The notes under the pieces are model-generated. The model had not been told where the DNA came from and searched no databases. It was given only the letters and a program-made list of their open reading frames with translations. DNA of 64,000 nt from an uncultured Eubacteriales bacterium. GTDB lineage: Bacteria; Bacillota; Clostridia; Christensenellales; CAG-138. Below, in pieces: positions 42,390 to 50,910 of this stretch (position 1 is its first letter; each line of letters opens with the position of its first letter). The position numbers and the translations under genes are program-made. Location of the stretch: positions 62,001 through 126,000 of the forward strand of contig ONNZ01000006.1 of the NCBI GenBank assembly GCA_900319345.1. Direction: 5' to 3'.

Positions 42390-43504
42390 GCCTGCCGGAA
42401 TACCTTTTGATCGCTTTGTGCGCCGCATATCTCCTATACCTGGCGGGGGAGAAGCTCCTCCTTCGCCGGTGTAGGAGTTCTTTCGTTCATGTGATCCATG
42501 TGAACGGCATCCGGGGCAAGTCCTCCACGGTCCGGCTCATCGACGCGGGATTGCGGGGCGGCGGCGTCCGGGTGCTCTCCAAGTCCACCGGCACCCTGCC
42601 CATGATCCTCCATGTGGACGGCCATGAGGAGCAGATAGAGCGCCGCGCCCCCGCCAACATCCGGGAGCAGGCCCGCATGATGCGCCTCGCCCGCCGGGAG
42701 GGGGCCCAGGTGCTGGTGGTGGAGTGCATGGCCATCCATCCCGAGGGCCAGCGGGCCTCGGAGGACATGCTGCGGGCGGACCTGGCTGTCGTCACCAACG
42801 TGCGGCCGGACCATACGGACGTGATGGGGGAGACCCGGGAGGAGATCTGCGACGCCCTCCTCTCCATGCGCCCCCACAAGGGGGACCTGTTCACCTGTGA
42901 GGCGGACATGGCGCCTCGGATGGAGAAGGCCATGGCGGGCCGAGGGCGAGTGTTCGTCATCGAGCCCCGGCCGGAGGGGTATCCCGTCGTGGATGATTTT
43001 GGGGAGAACGTGGCCCTGGCCCTGGCGGTGTGCCGGGCAGCGGGGGTCAACGAGGCGGACGCCCTCGCCGGCATGGCCCATGTGCGGAAGGACCCCTACG
43101 CCTTCGAGCGCATCGACCATGGGAACGGGGTGTTCTTGAACGCCTTCTCCGCCAACGACCTGGTCTCCACCATGAAGCTGTACGAGGCCCAGAAAGCGGA
43201 GGGACGGCTCATCCTGATCCTGAACAATCGGCGGGATCGGCCGGCCCGGGCGGAGGACATGAGCCGTCTCGCAGCCCGGCTCCCGGCGGAGGAGATATGG
43301 GTGCTGGGGGAGCAGCCCCGGCTTTTGCAGCGGCTGCTAAGGCGGACCTGCCCTCGGGTACCGGTGCGGATATTCGCCGATCCCGACGAGGTGCCGCTGA
43401 CGTTTTCCGAAAAAACCGTGCTGCTGTGCGCAGGGAACATCAAGGGCGCGGGAGAAGCGCTGACGCAGCGGATCAGAGACCTGGGGAAGGAGGTGGAATC
43501 ATGA
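42386..43504 (+). CDS. pgsB: Poly-gamma-glutamate synthase ligase PgsB/CapB
   Basis: A 372-residue Mur-ligase-like ATPase: one N-terminal membrane segment (about 5-20), then HVNGIRGKSSTVRLI (P-loop, residues 39-52), ECMAIHPEGQRASEDM, VVTNVRPDHTDVMG and FLNAFSANDLVST. These are signatures of PgsB/CapB, which activates the growing gamma-glutamyl chain by ATP-dependent amide ligation. It overlaps the upstream M14 lipoprotein and downstream pgsC by 4 bases each. No pgsA/capA homologue is in the window, which is unusual for capsule-type loci. Confidence 0.93.
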   Translation: MSLPEYLLIALCAAYLLYLAGEKLLLRRCRSSFVHVIHVNGIRGKSSTVRLIDAGLRGGGVRVLSKSTGTLPMILHVDGHEEQIERRAPANIREQARMMRLARREGAQVLVVECMAIHPEGQRASEDMLRADLAVVTNVRPDHTDVMGETREEICDALLSMRPHKGDLFTCEADMAPRMEKAMAGRGRVFVIEPRPEGYPVVDDFGENVALALAVCRAAGVNEADALAGMAHVRKDPYAFERIDHGNGVFLNAFSANDLVSTMKLYEAQKAEGRLILILNNRRDRPARAEDMSRLAARLPAEEIWVLGEQPRLLQRLLRRTCPRVPVRIFADPDEVPLTFSEKTVLLCAGNIKGAGEALTQRIRDLGKEVES

Positions 43505-43923
43505 CGGAGAAGATACTGGTGCTGGGCATCGTGTTGAGCATCCTGTTCTACGAATGCACCCGCCTTTCCCCGGGGGGCATCATCGTGCCCGGGTATTTCG
43601 CCCTGTGCCTGACCACCCCCCTTCGGATCGGGTACACCCTGGTCCTGGTCCTGTTGACCTGGGTCCTGCTCCAGGGGCTGTCGAACCTGTTCATCCTCTA
43701 CGGCAAGCGCCGCTTCGCGTTGGCCATCGTGCTTTCCTATCTGCTGAACCTGGCGGTGGTGGCCACGGGCCTGCTGCCCTTTCCTGTAGGCGTCATCGGC
43801 CTGCTGGTGCCGGGGATCATGGTGCGGGAGATGGAGAAGCAGGGCGTAGGGAAGACCCTGCTGGCCCTGGCCGCGGTCACGGGCATCCTGGCCGCCGTCA
43901 TGCTGCTCATGGGGGCCCTGTGA
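43501..43923 (+). CDS. pgsC: Poly-gamma-glutamate biosynthesis membrane protein PgsC/CapC
   Basis: A 140-residue membrane protein with four or five hydrophobic segments. LGIVLSILFYECTRLSPGGI and VPGYFAL at the N-terminus, and IGLLVPGIMVREMEKQG near the C-terminus, are PgsC/CapC hallmarks. Start ATG 43501 overlaps the pgsB stop as ATGA. It forms the membrane part of the synthase with PgsB. Confidence 0.92.
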   Translation: MTEKILVLGIVLSILFYECTRLSPGGIIVPGYFALCLTTPLRIGYTLVLVLLTWVLLQGLSNLFILYGKRRFALAIVLSYLLNLAVVATGLLPFPVGVIGLLVPGIMVREMEKQGVGKTLLALAAVTGILAAVMLLMGAL

Positions 43924-45032
43924 GGCGGCGGGAACGGACAACGTGCATACTGATCCTGGCCATGGTCCTGGTGCTGCTCGCCGGGTGCCTGGGGAGCTTT
44001 TGGGGCGTGCGGACCGTCCCCAAGCGCCACTATGAGGCCATGGTCCGGGCGGCAGAGCAGATGGAGAGCTGCATGGCGGAGCTGAAGGCGGAGCGCCTGC
44101 GGCGGGGCATCCCCATCGACGAGGGGACGGACCGGTTCTCCACGGGCCTTCTCGGCACGGATTTCACCGCCATCACCACCACCCTGGGGAATTTGGAGGC
44201 CAAGCGCACCTCCTGCCAGCCGGACATGGCGGCCCTGGTCTGCGACCTGTACGTCCGGGCCGGGGTGCAGGCGGGGGACCGGGTGGCTATCTGCAGCACC
44301 GGCTCCTTTCCTGCCCTGAACCTGGCCGCCCTGTGCGCGGCGGAAGCCCTGGGGGCGGAGCCCGTCATGATCGTGTCCATCGGCGCCTCCACCTACGGGG
44401 CCAATATCCCGGCCTTCACGGCCCCGGAGATGCTGTATCACCTGTATGAAGCGGGTTTGGTGGCCACGGCCCCCGCAGGGGTTACCCTGGGCGGGGACGA
44501 CGACATGGGCCTCAATATGGGCGCGGTGTTTTTCCCCGACGAGGCAGGGGCGCTGCAGGCCGCCCTGGACAGGATGGAGGGGGCAGGGATCGTCGTAACA
44601 CAGATACCCGACCGGCAGGCGAACCTCCGCTGGCGGGAATCGCTCTACGGGGATGTGAGTTGCTTCGTCAGCGTGGGGGGCCACAACATGGCCCTGGGGG
44701 ACCATGGCGAGGGCTACGCCCTGGGCCAGGGGCTGATCCAAAGGAGGGTGACCGACGGGGAGGACTACCTGATGGGCCACTACCTCGCCTTGGGCGTCCC
44801 CTGCGTGGGCCTGCTGAACGTGAAGCAGCTCTGTACGGAATACGGCATACCTTTTGATCCCACAGCCCTTGAAAAGGTGGGGCAAAGTCATATATACTAT
44901 GAGAAAGCGTACCCCAGGGCGCTGCTGCTGGCTGCCCTGGCGCTGACGGCCTTGCTGCTGGCCGCCTGCAGGCGGGTCCACAGGCGGATACCCGAACCCG
45001 ACCCATCCCTACGAAAGGAGACGATACCATGA
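43920..45032 (+). CDS. pgsW: Poly-gamma-glutamate system protein PgsW
   Basis: A 370-residue protein starting at GTG 43920, overlapping the pgsC stop as GTGA. It has an N-terminal signal/anchor with LLAGC, an extracellular domain (RGIPIDEGTDRFSTGLLGTD, ICSTGSFPALNLAALCAAEA, VSIGASTYGANIP, FVSVGGHNMALG), and a C-terminal hydrophobic anchor (about 333-350) with a basic tail. The order pgsB-pgsC-pgsW matches the family called poly-gamma-glutamate system protein. Its biochemical role is not known. Confidence 0.85.
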   Translation: MRRRERTTCILILAMVLVLLAGCLGSFWGVRTVPKRHYEAMVRAAEQMESCMAELKAERLRRGIPIDEGTDRFSTGLLGTDFTAITTTLGNLEAKRTSCQPDMAALVCDLYVRAGVQAGDRVAICSTGSFPALNLAALCAAEALGAEPVMIVSIGASTYGANIPAFTAPEMLYHLYEAGLVATAPAGVTLGGDDDMGLNMGAVFFPDEAGALQAALDRMEGAGIVVTQIPDRQANLRWRESLYGDVSCFVSVGGHNMALGDHGEGYALGQGLIQRRVTDGEDYLMGHYLALGVPCVGLLNVKQLCTEYGIPFDPTALEKVGQSHIYYEKAYPRALLLAALALTALLLAACRRVHRRIPEPDPSLRKETIP

Positions 45033-45301
45033 ACAAAGCTTTGGCAGAACAGTTTTTGACCCGATACGAGGAGGCCGCCACCCGGCGGGAGAAGGCTTTG
45101 GCCCTCTACAACGCCATGGTGGTGTCCATGCCCAAGGAGGAGTTCCCGGCGTTCCTGGGCGACGCCAGCGATGCCTTCCTGGCCTTTATCAAGACCATGC
45201 AGAACGAGGACGCCGACATCTCCACCGCCGTGGCCTACGAGAAGGATGCCCCCTGCAAGCGGTACCTGAACACCCTGTACGCGAAGCTGAAGGCCCTGTG
45301 A
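45029..45301 (+). CDS. Small helical protein at the end of the pgs operon
   Basis: A 90-residue soluble protein, start ATG 45029 overlapping the pgsW stop as ATGA, with GAAAGGAG upstream. It appears all-helical, with charged heptad-like stretches (EEAATRREKALALYNAM) and no membrane segment. I do not recognise a family. The 4-base overlap makes translational coupling with the synthase genes likely, so a cytoplasmic accessory or regulatory role is plausible. The ATPase gene starts 90 bases later. Confidence 0.7.
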   Translation: MNKALAEQFLTRYEEAATRREKALALYNAMVVSMPKEEFPAFLGDASDAFLAFIKTMQNEDADISTAVAYEKDAPCKRYLNTLYAKLKAL

Positions 45302-45390
45302 CCTTCCGCCCCCTGTCGCCAGCAGGCGGTGTATTAAGATTTGCCCATCATGCCTCGCGGCATTCTGTAGAGAAGGACGGTCCAGGAGAT

Positions 45391-47106
45391 ATGCGGACGA
45401 GAGAACCCATCATTTCCTTCCAAAACTTCAGCTTCCAGTATTTCAGCCAGAAGGAACCCACGCTGTCCGATATCGACCTGGACATCTACCCCGGGGAGAA
45501 GATATTGATCGTGGGCCCCTCCGGGTCCGGCAAGAGCACCCTGGGCCATTGCATCAACGGCCTCATCCCCTTCGCCTACAAAGGCACCATCACCGGCAGG
45601 ATGACGGTGGACGGCAAGACGCCGGAGGAGAGCAGCCTGTTCGAGCGCTCCAAGAAGGTGGGCACGGTCCTCCAGGATTCCGACGGCCAGTTCGTGGGCC
45701 TGACCGTGGGGGAGGACATCGCCTTCTCCCTGGAGAACGACCGGGTGGCCCAACCCGAGATGAAGCGGACCGTCCAGCGGGTGGCCGATATGGTGGACAT
45801 GGGGACCCTTCTCTCCTCCTCGCCCTTCGAGCTCTCCGGCGGCCAGAAGCAGCGGACGGCCCTGGCCGGGGTCATGGTGGACGACGTGGACGTGCTCCTG
45901 TTCGACGAGCCCCTGGCTAACCTGGACCCCCTCACCGGCAAGACCGCCATCGACCTCATCGACCGCATCCATCGGGAGTACGGGAAGACCGTCGTCATCA
46001 TCGAGCACAGGATGGAGGACGTGCTCTATCGGCACGTGGACCGGGTGCTGGTCATCAGCGACGGCCGGATCGTGTCCGACAGCTCCCCCCACGAGCTGGT
46101 GTCCTCCGATATTTTGCGGGGCCTCGGCAACCGGGAGCCCCTGTACGTGACGGCCCTCAAATACGCGGGGGTGACGCTGACGCCGGATCTGCAGCCCGGG
46201 TATCTCGATACCCTGGATATCGACAAGGTCAGGGAGCCCGTGCTCCGATGGTACGCCGCCCAGCCGCCCCACCCCGAGAAGCCGTTGGGGGAGGTGCTGC
46301 TGTCCGTCCGGGATCTGAGCTTCCAGTACACCAAAAAGCGCAAGATATTGCAACACATCTCCTTCGACATCCGGCGGGGCGAGATGGTTTCCATCGTGGG
46401 CACCAACGGGGCGGGGAAGAGCACCCTCGCCAAGGTGATCTGCGGCTTCGTCCACGAGGACGAGGGGGAGATCCTCTATGAGGACCAGTCCATCCGGGAC
46501 TGGACCATCAAGGAACGGTCGCTGAAGATCGGCTACGTCATGCAGAACCCCAACCAGATGATCTCCAAACCCATGATCTTCGACGAGGTGGCCCTGGGCC
46601 TGCGCCTCCGGGGCATGGGGGAGGAGCAGATACGGCCCAAGGTGGAGCAGGCGTTGAAGATATGCGGCCTGTATCCCATGCGCAACTGGCCCATCGCCGC
46701 CCTGTCCTTCGGCCAGAAGAAGCGGGTGACCATCGCGTCCATGCTGGTCATGGACCCCCAGATCCTGATCCTGGACGAGCCCACCGCCGGCCAGGACTAC
46801 CGCCACTATACGGATATCATGGAGTTCTTGCGTGGCCTGAACCGGCAGGGCATCACCATACTCATGATCACCCACGACATGCACCTGATGCTGGAGTATA
46901 CGCCCCACGCCATCGTGATCTCTGGCGGGCGGAAGATCGGCGACGACAGCGCCGTGGCGGTGCTCACCGACGCGCAGATGGCGGAGCAGGCCAATTTGAA
47001 GCTGACGAGCCTGTACGAGCTGGCGCAGAAGGCGGGGCTGCCCGATCCCCAGCAATTCGTCCAGCAGTTTATCGATTACGAGGAGGCCCGCCGCCGTGAA
47101 AGCTAA
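45391..47106 (+). CDS. ECF transporter ATPase with two ABC domains
   Basis: A 571-residue protein with two complete ABC domains. Domain 1: Walker A GPSGSGKST (residues 42-50), signature LSGGQKQR, Walker B LLFDEP. Domain 2: Walker A GTNGAGKST (about 338-346), an altered signature LSFGQKKR, Walker B LILDEP. Fused EcfA1-EcfA2 ATPases of this kind energise ECF-type vitamin importers. ATG 45391 is the first codon with a nearby AGGAG (only 2 bases away, unusually close); the upstream frame is not gene-like. EcfT follows with an 11-base overlap. Confidence 0.88.
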   Translation: MRTREPIISFQNFSFQYFSQKEPTLSDIDLDIYPGEKILIVGPSGSGKSTLGHCINGLIPFAYKGTITGRMTVDGKTPEESSLFERSKKVGTVLQDSDGQFVGLTVGEDIAFSLENDRVAQPEMKRTVQRVADMVDMGTLLSSSPFELSGGQKQRTALAGVMVDDVDVLLFDEPLANLDPLTGKTAIDLIDRIHREYGKTVVIIEHRMEDVLYRHVDRVLVISDGRIVSDSSPHELVSSDILRGLGNREPLYVTALKYAGVTLTPDLQPGYLDTLDIDKVREPVLRWYAAQPPHPEKPLGEVLLSVRDLSFQYTKKRKILQHISFDIRRGEMVSIVGTNGAGKSTLAKVICGFVHEDEGEILYEDQSIRDWTIKERSLKIGYVMQNPNQMISKPMIFDEVALGLRLRGMGEEQIRPKVEQALKICGLYPMRNWPIAALSFGQKKRVTIASMLVMDPQILILDEPTAGQDYRHYTDIMEFLRGLNRQGITILMITHDMHLMLEYTPHAIVISGGRKIGDDSAVAVLTDAQMAEQANLKLTSLYELAQKAGLPDPQQFVQQFIDYEEARRRES

Positions 47107-47932
47107 ACTGTTCGACTACATCGAAAAGGACAACTTCGTGTTCAACCTGTCGGGCATGACCAAGCTCCTGTGCTTCCTGATCCTGACGTTCACGGTCATG
47201 TACTCCTACGACGCCCGGGTGATCCTGCCCATCCTGGTCTTCTCCTTCTGGGTGCTGCACCTGTCCGAGATACGCTTCTCCCAGATCAAGATCATGCTCT
47301 ACTACGTGCTGGTGTTCATCGCCATCAACTTCGTGCTGACCTTCCTGTTCAGCCCCCAGTATGGCGTGGAGCTCTACGGGACCAGGCACGAGCTGTTTTC
47401 CCTGACGGCCCGCTACACCGTCACGGCGGAGCAGCTCCTCTATCAGGGCACCAAGGTCCTTAAGTATCTTTCGGTGATCCCCCTGGGCATGATGTTCCTC
47501 TTGACCACCAACCCCAGCGAGTTCGCCGCGTCGCTGAGCTCCATCGGCGTCAGCTACAAGGCGGCCTTCGCCGTGTCATTGACCCTCCGATACTTCCCCG
47601 ACATGATCCGGGACTACAACGATATCGCTCTCGCGCAGCAGGCCCGGGGGCTGGACCTGTCCCGAAAGGAGCGGATCGGGACCCGGCTCAAGAACATCAT
47701 GAACATCTTCGTACCGCTGATCTTCTCCTCCCTGGATCGGGTGGAGGTCATCAGCAACGCCATGGACCTGCGGGGCTTCGGCAAGCATAAGAAGCGCACC
47801 TGGTACGCCTTCAAGCCCCTGGTAAAGGACGACGGTTTGGCCATGGCCATCTGCGTCGCCATCGCCCTCGCTGCCCTGGGGGTAGCGTTCTTCGTGGATC
47901 ACGGACGGTATTGGAATCCGTTCATCGCATAG
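47096..47932 (+). CDS. ecfT: ECF transporter transmembrane component (EcfT/CbiQ family)
   Basis: A 278-residue membrane protein starting at GTG 47096 inside the end of the ATPase gene. It has about five hydrophobic segments and the EcfT ATPase-coupling motif seen as AQQARGLDLSRKERIGTR, with a second MDLRGFGKHKKRTWY. It connects the double ATPase to the substrate-specific S component at 48849. AGGAGG for the next gene follows its stop directly. Confidence 0.88.
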   Translation: MKAKLFDYIEKDNFVFNLSGMTKLLCFLILTFTVMYSYDARVILPILVFSFWVLHLSEIRFSQIKIMLYYVLVFIAINFVLTFLFSPQYGVELYGTRHELFSLTARYTVTAEQLLYQGTKVLKYLSVIPLGMMFLLTTNPSEFAASLSSIGVSYKAAFAVSLTLRYFPDMIRDYNDIALAQQARGLDLSRKERIGTRLKNIMNIFVPLIFSSLDRVEVISNAMDLRGFGKHKKRTWYAFKPLVKDDGLAMAICVAIALAALGVAFFVDHGRYWNPFIA

Positions 47933-47942
47933 GAGGAAACGT

Positions 47943-48794
47943 ATGAGCATGTTCGACAAACCCATCCTGGTGTTCCAGACGGACTTCACCTACAAGGAGG
48001 GCGCGGTCAGCGCCATGTACGGGGTGGTCAAGACCGTGGATCGGGAGCTGGAGATCTTCGACGGGACCCACGAGATCCCCCAGTACGACACCTGGTCCGC
48101 CAGCTACCGGCTGCTCCAGAGCCTGCCCTTCTGGCCCAAGGGCACCATCTACGTGTCCGTGGTGGACCCGGGGGTGGGCACGTCCCGCCGGGCCTGCGTG
48201 GCGAAGACCGCCAACGGGTACTACGTGGTCACCCCGGACAACGGGGCCCTGACCCACATCAAGAAGGAGTTCGGCATCCTGGAGGTCCGGGAGATCGACG
48301 AGAGGGTGAACCGGCTCCCCTCCACCCGGGGCGTGTCCATCTTCCACGGCCGGGACCTGTTCGGCTACACGGCGGCTAGGCTCGCTTCCGGCATCATCGA
48401 CTTCGAGGGGGTGGGGCCCGCCTACCCCGTGGAGGAGATCGTCTGCCACCCCATCCCCGAGCCCACCGTGGGACCGGGCCATGCCCGGGGCATCTTCGAG
48501 ATCGACGATCCGAACTTCGGGAACCTGTGGACCAACATCCCCCTGGACGCGTTCAACGCCGCCGGCTTCGCCTACGGGGACATGGTCCATACCCGGGTGT
48601 TCCACGGGGAGGAGCTGATCTTCGAGCAGGACGTGCTGTTCCACCGGAGCTTCGGCTTTGCGGAAAAAGGCGCGCCCATGCTCTACAACAACGAGCTCAT
48701 GAAGCTGGGCATGGCCGTCACCCAGGGGTCCTTGGAGCGCCAGTACGGCATGGGCTTCGGTTCGGACTGGATCGTGGACCTTTCCAAGGCTTGA
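47943..48794 (+). CDS. SAM hydrolase / SAM hydroxide adenosyltransferase (DUF62)
   Basis: A 283-residue protein of the fluorinase/DUF62 fold: VFQTDFTYKEGAVSAM near the N-terminus (SAM-binding Asp), HEIPQYDTWSASYRL, YVSVVDPGVGTSRR and TPDNGALTH, and a C-terminal beta domain (EIDDPNFGNLWTNI). Family knowledge: these enzymes split SAM into adenosine and methionine using water. It lies between ecfT and the S-component gene in one operon with AGGAGG before ATG 47943. That suggests the importer serves SAM, adenosine or methionine-related salvage, which is inference. Confidence 0.88.
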   Translation: MSMFDKPILVFQTDFTYKEGAVSAMYGVVKTVDRELEIFDGTHEIPQYDTWSASYRLLQSLPFWPKGTIYVSVVDPGVGTSRRACVAKTANGYYVVTPDNGALTHIKKEFGILEVREIDERVNRLPSTRGVSIFHGRDLFGYTAARLASGIIDFEGVGPAYPVEEIVCHPIPEPTVGPGHARGIFEIDDPNFGNLWTNIPLDAFNAAGFAYGDMVHTRVFHGEELIFEQDVLFHRSFGFAEKGAPMLYNNELMKLGMAVTQGSLERQYGMGFGSDWIVDLSKA

Positions 48795-48848
48795 CAAAAA
48801 CCGCAAAGCGTGGTTTTTATATACTATAGTGAAAAAAGGAGGCTTCCC

Positions 48849-49406
48849 ATGAAAAAACTGTTCGAGTTCAAAACCAAGACCATCGTCGCCACCGGCATCG
48901 GCGCCGCCCTGTTCATGCTGCTGTTCATGTACGTCAAGGTGCCCACCGGCATCCCCGAGACGGACGTGCAGACCGCCTACGGCATCGGCGCCTTCTTCGC
49001 CGCCCTGTTCGGCCCCATCGCCGGCTTCCTGATCGCCTTCATCGGCCACGCCATCTCCGACGCGGTGCAGTACGGCTCCCCCTGGTGGAGCTGGGTCGTG
49101 GCGTCCGGCATCTCCTGCTTCATCGTGGGCCTGGTCTATCCCCGGCTCAAGGTGGACGAGGGCGTCTTCGGCGGAAAGGACATCCTGAAGTTCAACCTGT
49201 ACCAGATCGTGGCCAACGCCATCTCCTGGATAGTGGTGGCCCCGGTCCTGGACATCGTGGTCTACGGTGAGCCGGCCAACCTGGTCTTCACCCAGGGCGC
49301 CGTGGCGGCCCTCTCCAACGCCGTGTCCATGGGCGTCATCGGCACGCTCCTGTTGTTCCTCTATTCCAAGACCCGGTCCGGCAAGGGCACCCTGTCCAAG
49401 GAGTAA
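48849..49406 (+). CDS. ECF transporter S component, UPF0397 family
   Basis: A 185-residue membrane protein with five or six hydrophobic segments. KTIVATGIGAALFMLL, IPTGIPETDVQ-like PTGIPETDVQTAYGIG, YGSPWWSWVVASG, EPANLVFTQGAVAALSNA and the C-terminal LLFLYSKTRSGKGTLSKE match the UPF0397 group, annotated elsewhere as ECF-type riboflavin or unknown-vitamin S components. AAAGGAGG precedes ATG 48849. With the SAM hydrolase beside it the substrate may not be riboflavin. A strong terminator follows. Confidence 0.88.
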   Translation: MKKLFEFKTKTIVATGIGAALFMLLFMYVKVPTGIPETDVQTAYGIGAFFAALFGPIAGFLIAFIGHAISDAVQYGSPWWSWVVASGISCFIVGLVYPRLKVDEGVFGGKDILKFNLYQIVANAISWIVVAPVLDIVVYGEPANLVFTQGAVAALSNAVSMGVIGTLLLFLYSKTRSGKGTLSKE

Positions 49407-49433
49407 GGCAGCAGCTCTCCATCCATCAGAAAA

Positions 49434-49471
49434 ACAGCTCCCGGGCAAACGCTTCGGGAGCTGTGCTTTTT
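49434..49471 (+). terminator. Terminator of the ECF operon
   Basis: ACAGCTCCCG (49434-49443) pairs with CGGGAGCTGT (49455-49464), followed by GCTTTTT. Confidence 0.92.
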
Positions 49472-49500
49472 GCGTCCTTATGGATGGCGGCGAGATGGAT

Positions 49501-50661
49501 TCAACGGAAGAACAGCGGCAGGGCGTTGTAGAGGAATTCGTCCACGGAGTAGCGGTCGTGCCGCCCGTCCTTCCGCTGGTAGAAGACGTAGTGCTCCGGG
49601 GGGAAGGCGCCCCGGGCCAGCATCTCCTCCGCCTGCAGGACGGATTGCTCCCGGTAGGCGTCCAGGGTGCCCACGGCATGATAGACGAAGTACCCGCGGT
49701 CGTTCAGATCCCCGTCCCGGACCACGCTCTCGAGATGGTCCACGTTCCGCTCCGTCTGATAGTCGTCGTAATCCCCGTAGTAGAAGCAGGCGCCGCTCAT
49801 GGGCAGGTAGTAGCGGATATAGTCGCTGTCGTGGCACAGCATCAGCCAGGTGGTCACCGCGCCCATGGAGAAGCCGCCGAAGGCCCGGTGGTCCCGGGAC
49901 GCCTTCAGATCGTCATCCGACGTGGAGGCGGCGTAGGTGAAGTACCTCCCCTCCACGGCGGGCATCAGATGGGCTTCGAAATCCAGGTAGAACAGGCGAA
50001 GGGCGTCCATGGAGGCGTCGAAATCGGTGCGGCTGTTCTCGGTGTAAAAGCTGGGCGAGACCACGATCATGGGCGGCGTGTCGCCGTTGGCGATCAGGTG
50101 ATCCAGGATGTTTATGAAGGCGCCGTACTGGAAGAACTCCCCCGCGTGCCCCGTCCAGCCGTGCATCAGGTAGAGGATGTCGTATCGGGTGCTGGCGTCG
50201 GCTTCGTCGTACCCGTAGGGCAGGTACACGTAGGCGGTCTTCACGATGGCCGCACCGCTGCCGGCGTAATCCCGGGAGTCGTAGGCGAGGCGCTGGACGC
50301 TGCCGGGGCGGTCGCAGGGTCGGGTATAGGGGGCGGGCACAGGATCGGTCATGCCCGTCTGGGGGATGGCCAGGGTGGGCGACGGCGTATGGGATGGGGT
50401 GGGCGACGGCGTCTCCTCCGCCGTGGGCGCAGGCGTCTCCTCCGCTGTGGGCGCGGGTGACGGCGTTTCCTCCGCCGGGGGCGTGGGCAGCCGCAGCGAT
50501 TCCTCCGGGGCGGGAGCAGGCTGCTCCGTCGGCTCCTCCACCCTCTGGGTCGGCATAGGGCTGCCGCTGACGACCGGCCCCGTCCCCTGGGCGCAGCCAA
50601 CCAGCAGCCATAATCCGAGCAGCAGGAGTGCAAGGCGGATGCTGAATTTTCGGGCGATCAT
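49501..50661 (-). CDS. Esterase-D/feruloyl-esterase-like lipoprotein
   Basis: A 386-residue lipoprotein with lipobox LVGC (Cys 23), a long Pro/Thr/Glu linker with imperfect PAPTAEET repeats (about 50-90), then an alpha/beta hydrolase domain. ILYLMHGWTG is the oxyanion region, GGFSMGAVTTW holds the nucleophile Ser, and KDGRHDRYS near the end holds the His. This resembles CE1 carbohydrate esterases such as acetyl-xylan or feruloyl esterases. It is probably anchored outside the cell, de-esterifying plant polysaccharide. It has its own promoter. Confidence 0.85.
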   Translation of the reverse strand: MIARKFSIRLALLLLGLWLLVGCAQGTGPVVSGSPMPTQRVEEPTEQPAPAPEESLRLPTPPAEETPSPAPTAEETPAPTAEETPSPTPSHTPSPTLAIPQTGMTDPVPAPYTRPCDRPGSVQRLAYDSRDYAGSGAAIVKTAYVYLPYGYDEADASTRYDILYLMHGWTGHAGEFFQYGAFINILDHLIANGDTPPMIVVSPSFYTENSRTDFDASMDALRLFYLDFEAHLMPAVEGRYFTYAASTSDDDLKASRDHRAFGGFSMGAVTTWLMLCHDSDYIRYYLPMSGACFYYGDYDDYQTERNVDHLESVVRDGDLNDRGYFVYHAVGTLDAYREQSVLQAEEMLARGAFPPEHYVFYQRKDGRHDRYSVDEFLYNALPLFFR

Positions 50662-50709
50662 CGTTTGCCTCCATCCATAGTCGCGGATTCCACCGCGCCT
50701 GACAGCATG

Positions 50710-50739
50710 ATGATACTACGCTTTCTCCAGAGCTGTCAA
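50710..50739 (-). promoter_or_regulatory. Promoter of the esterase gene
   Basis: On the minus strand TTGACA (50739-50734), 18 bases, TATCAT (50715-50710), about 50 bases before the start. Nothing else is recognised in 50740-50910. Confidence 0.7.
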
Positions 50740-50910
50740 TCCAGCCCCTCCGCGGGAACATCCCACCAGCATCCAAACCAAAAGACAGCCCCGGATGGGA
50801 CTATCTTTCTATGGTTGCGGGAACAGTCCTTGTCGTTCCTCCAGACCGTTCTGCCGATCCTGCTTGGGTATGGGCGAAGGCTATACGCATGAGGCGATGA
50901 AATATCACCT

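Noticed and set aside
43554..43919. An upstream extension of the pgsW frame
   Set aside because: It is a shadow of pgsC. The GTG at 43920 overlaps the pgsC stop and starts a signal peptide.
45302..45390. A riboswitch before the ECF ATPase gene
   Set aside because: Only 89 bases, and no known riboswitch core or terminator/antiterminator pair could be recognised.
48791..48830. TTGACA and TATACT upstream of the UPF0397 gene as a promoter
   Set aside because: The spacing is 23 bases, too long for a standard promoter; the gene is more simply read from the ECF operon.
50380..50480. Short repeats that could be taken for a CRISPR or tandem DNA array
   Set aside because: They are in-frame Pro/Thr/Glu codons forming the linker of the esterase lipoprotein.
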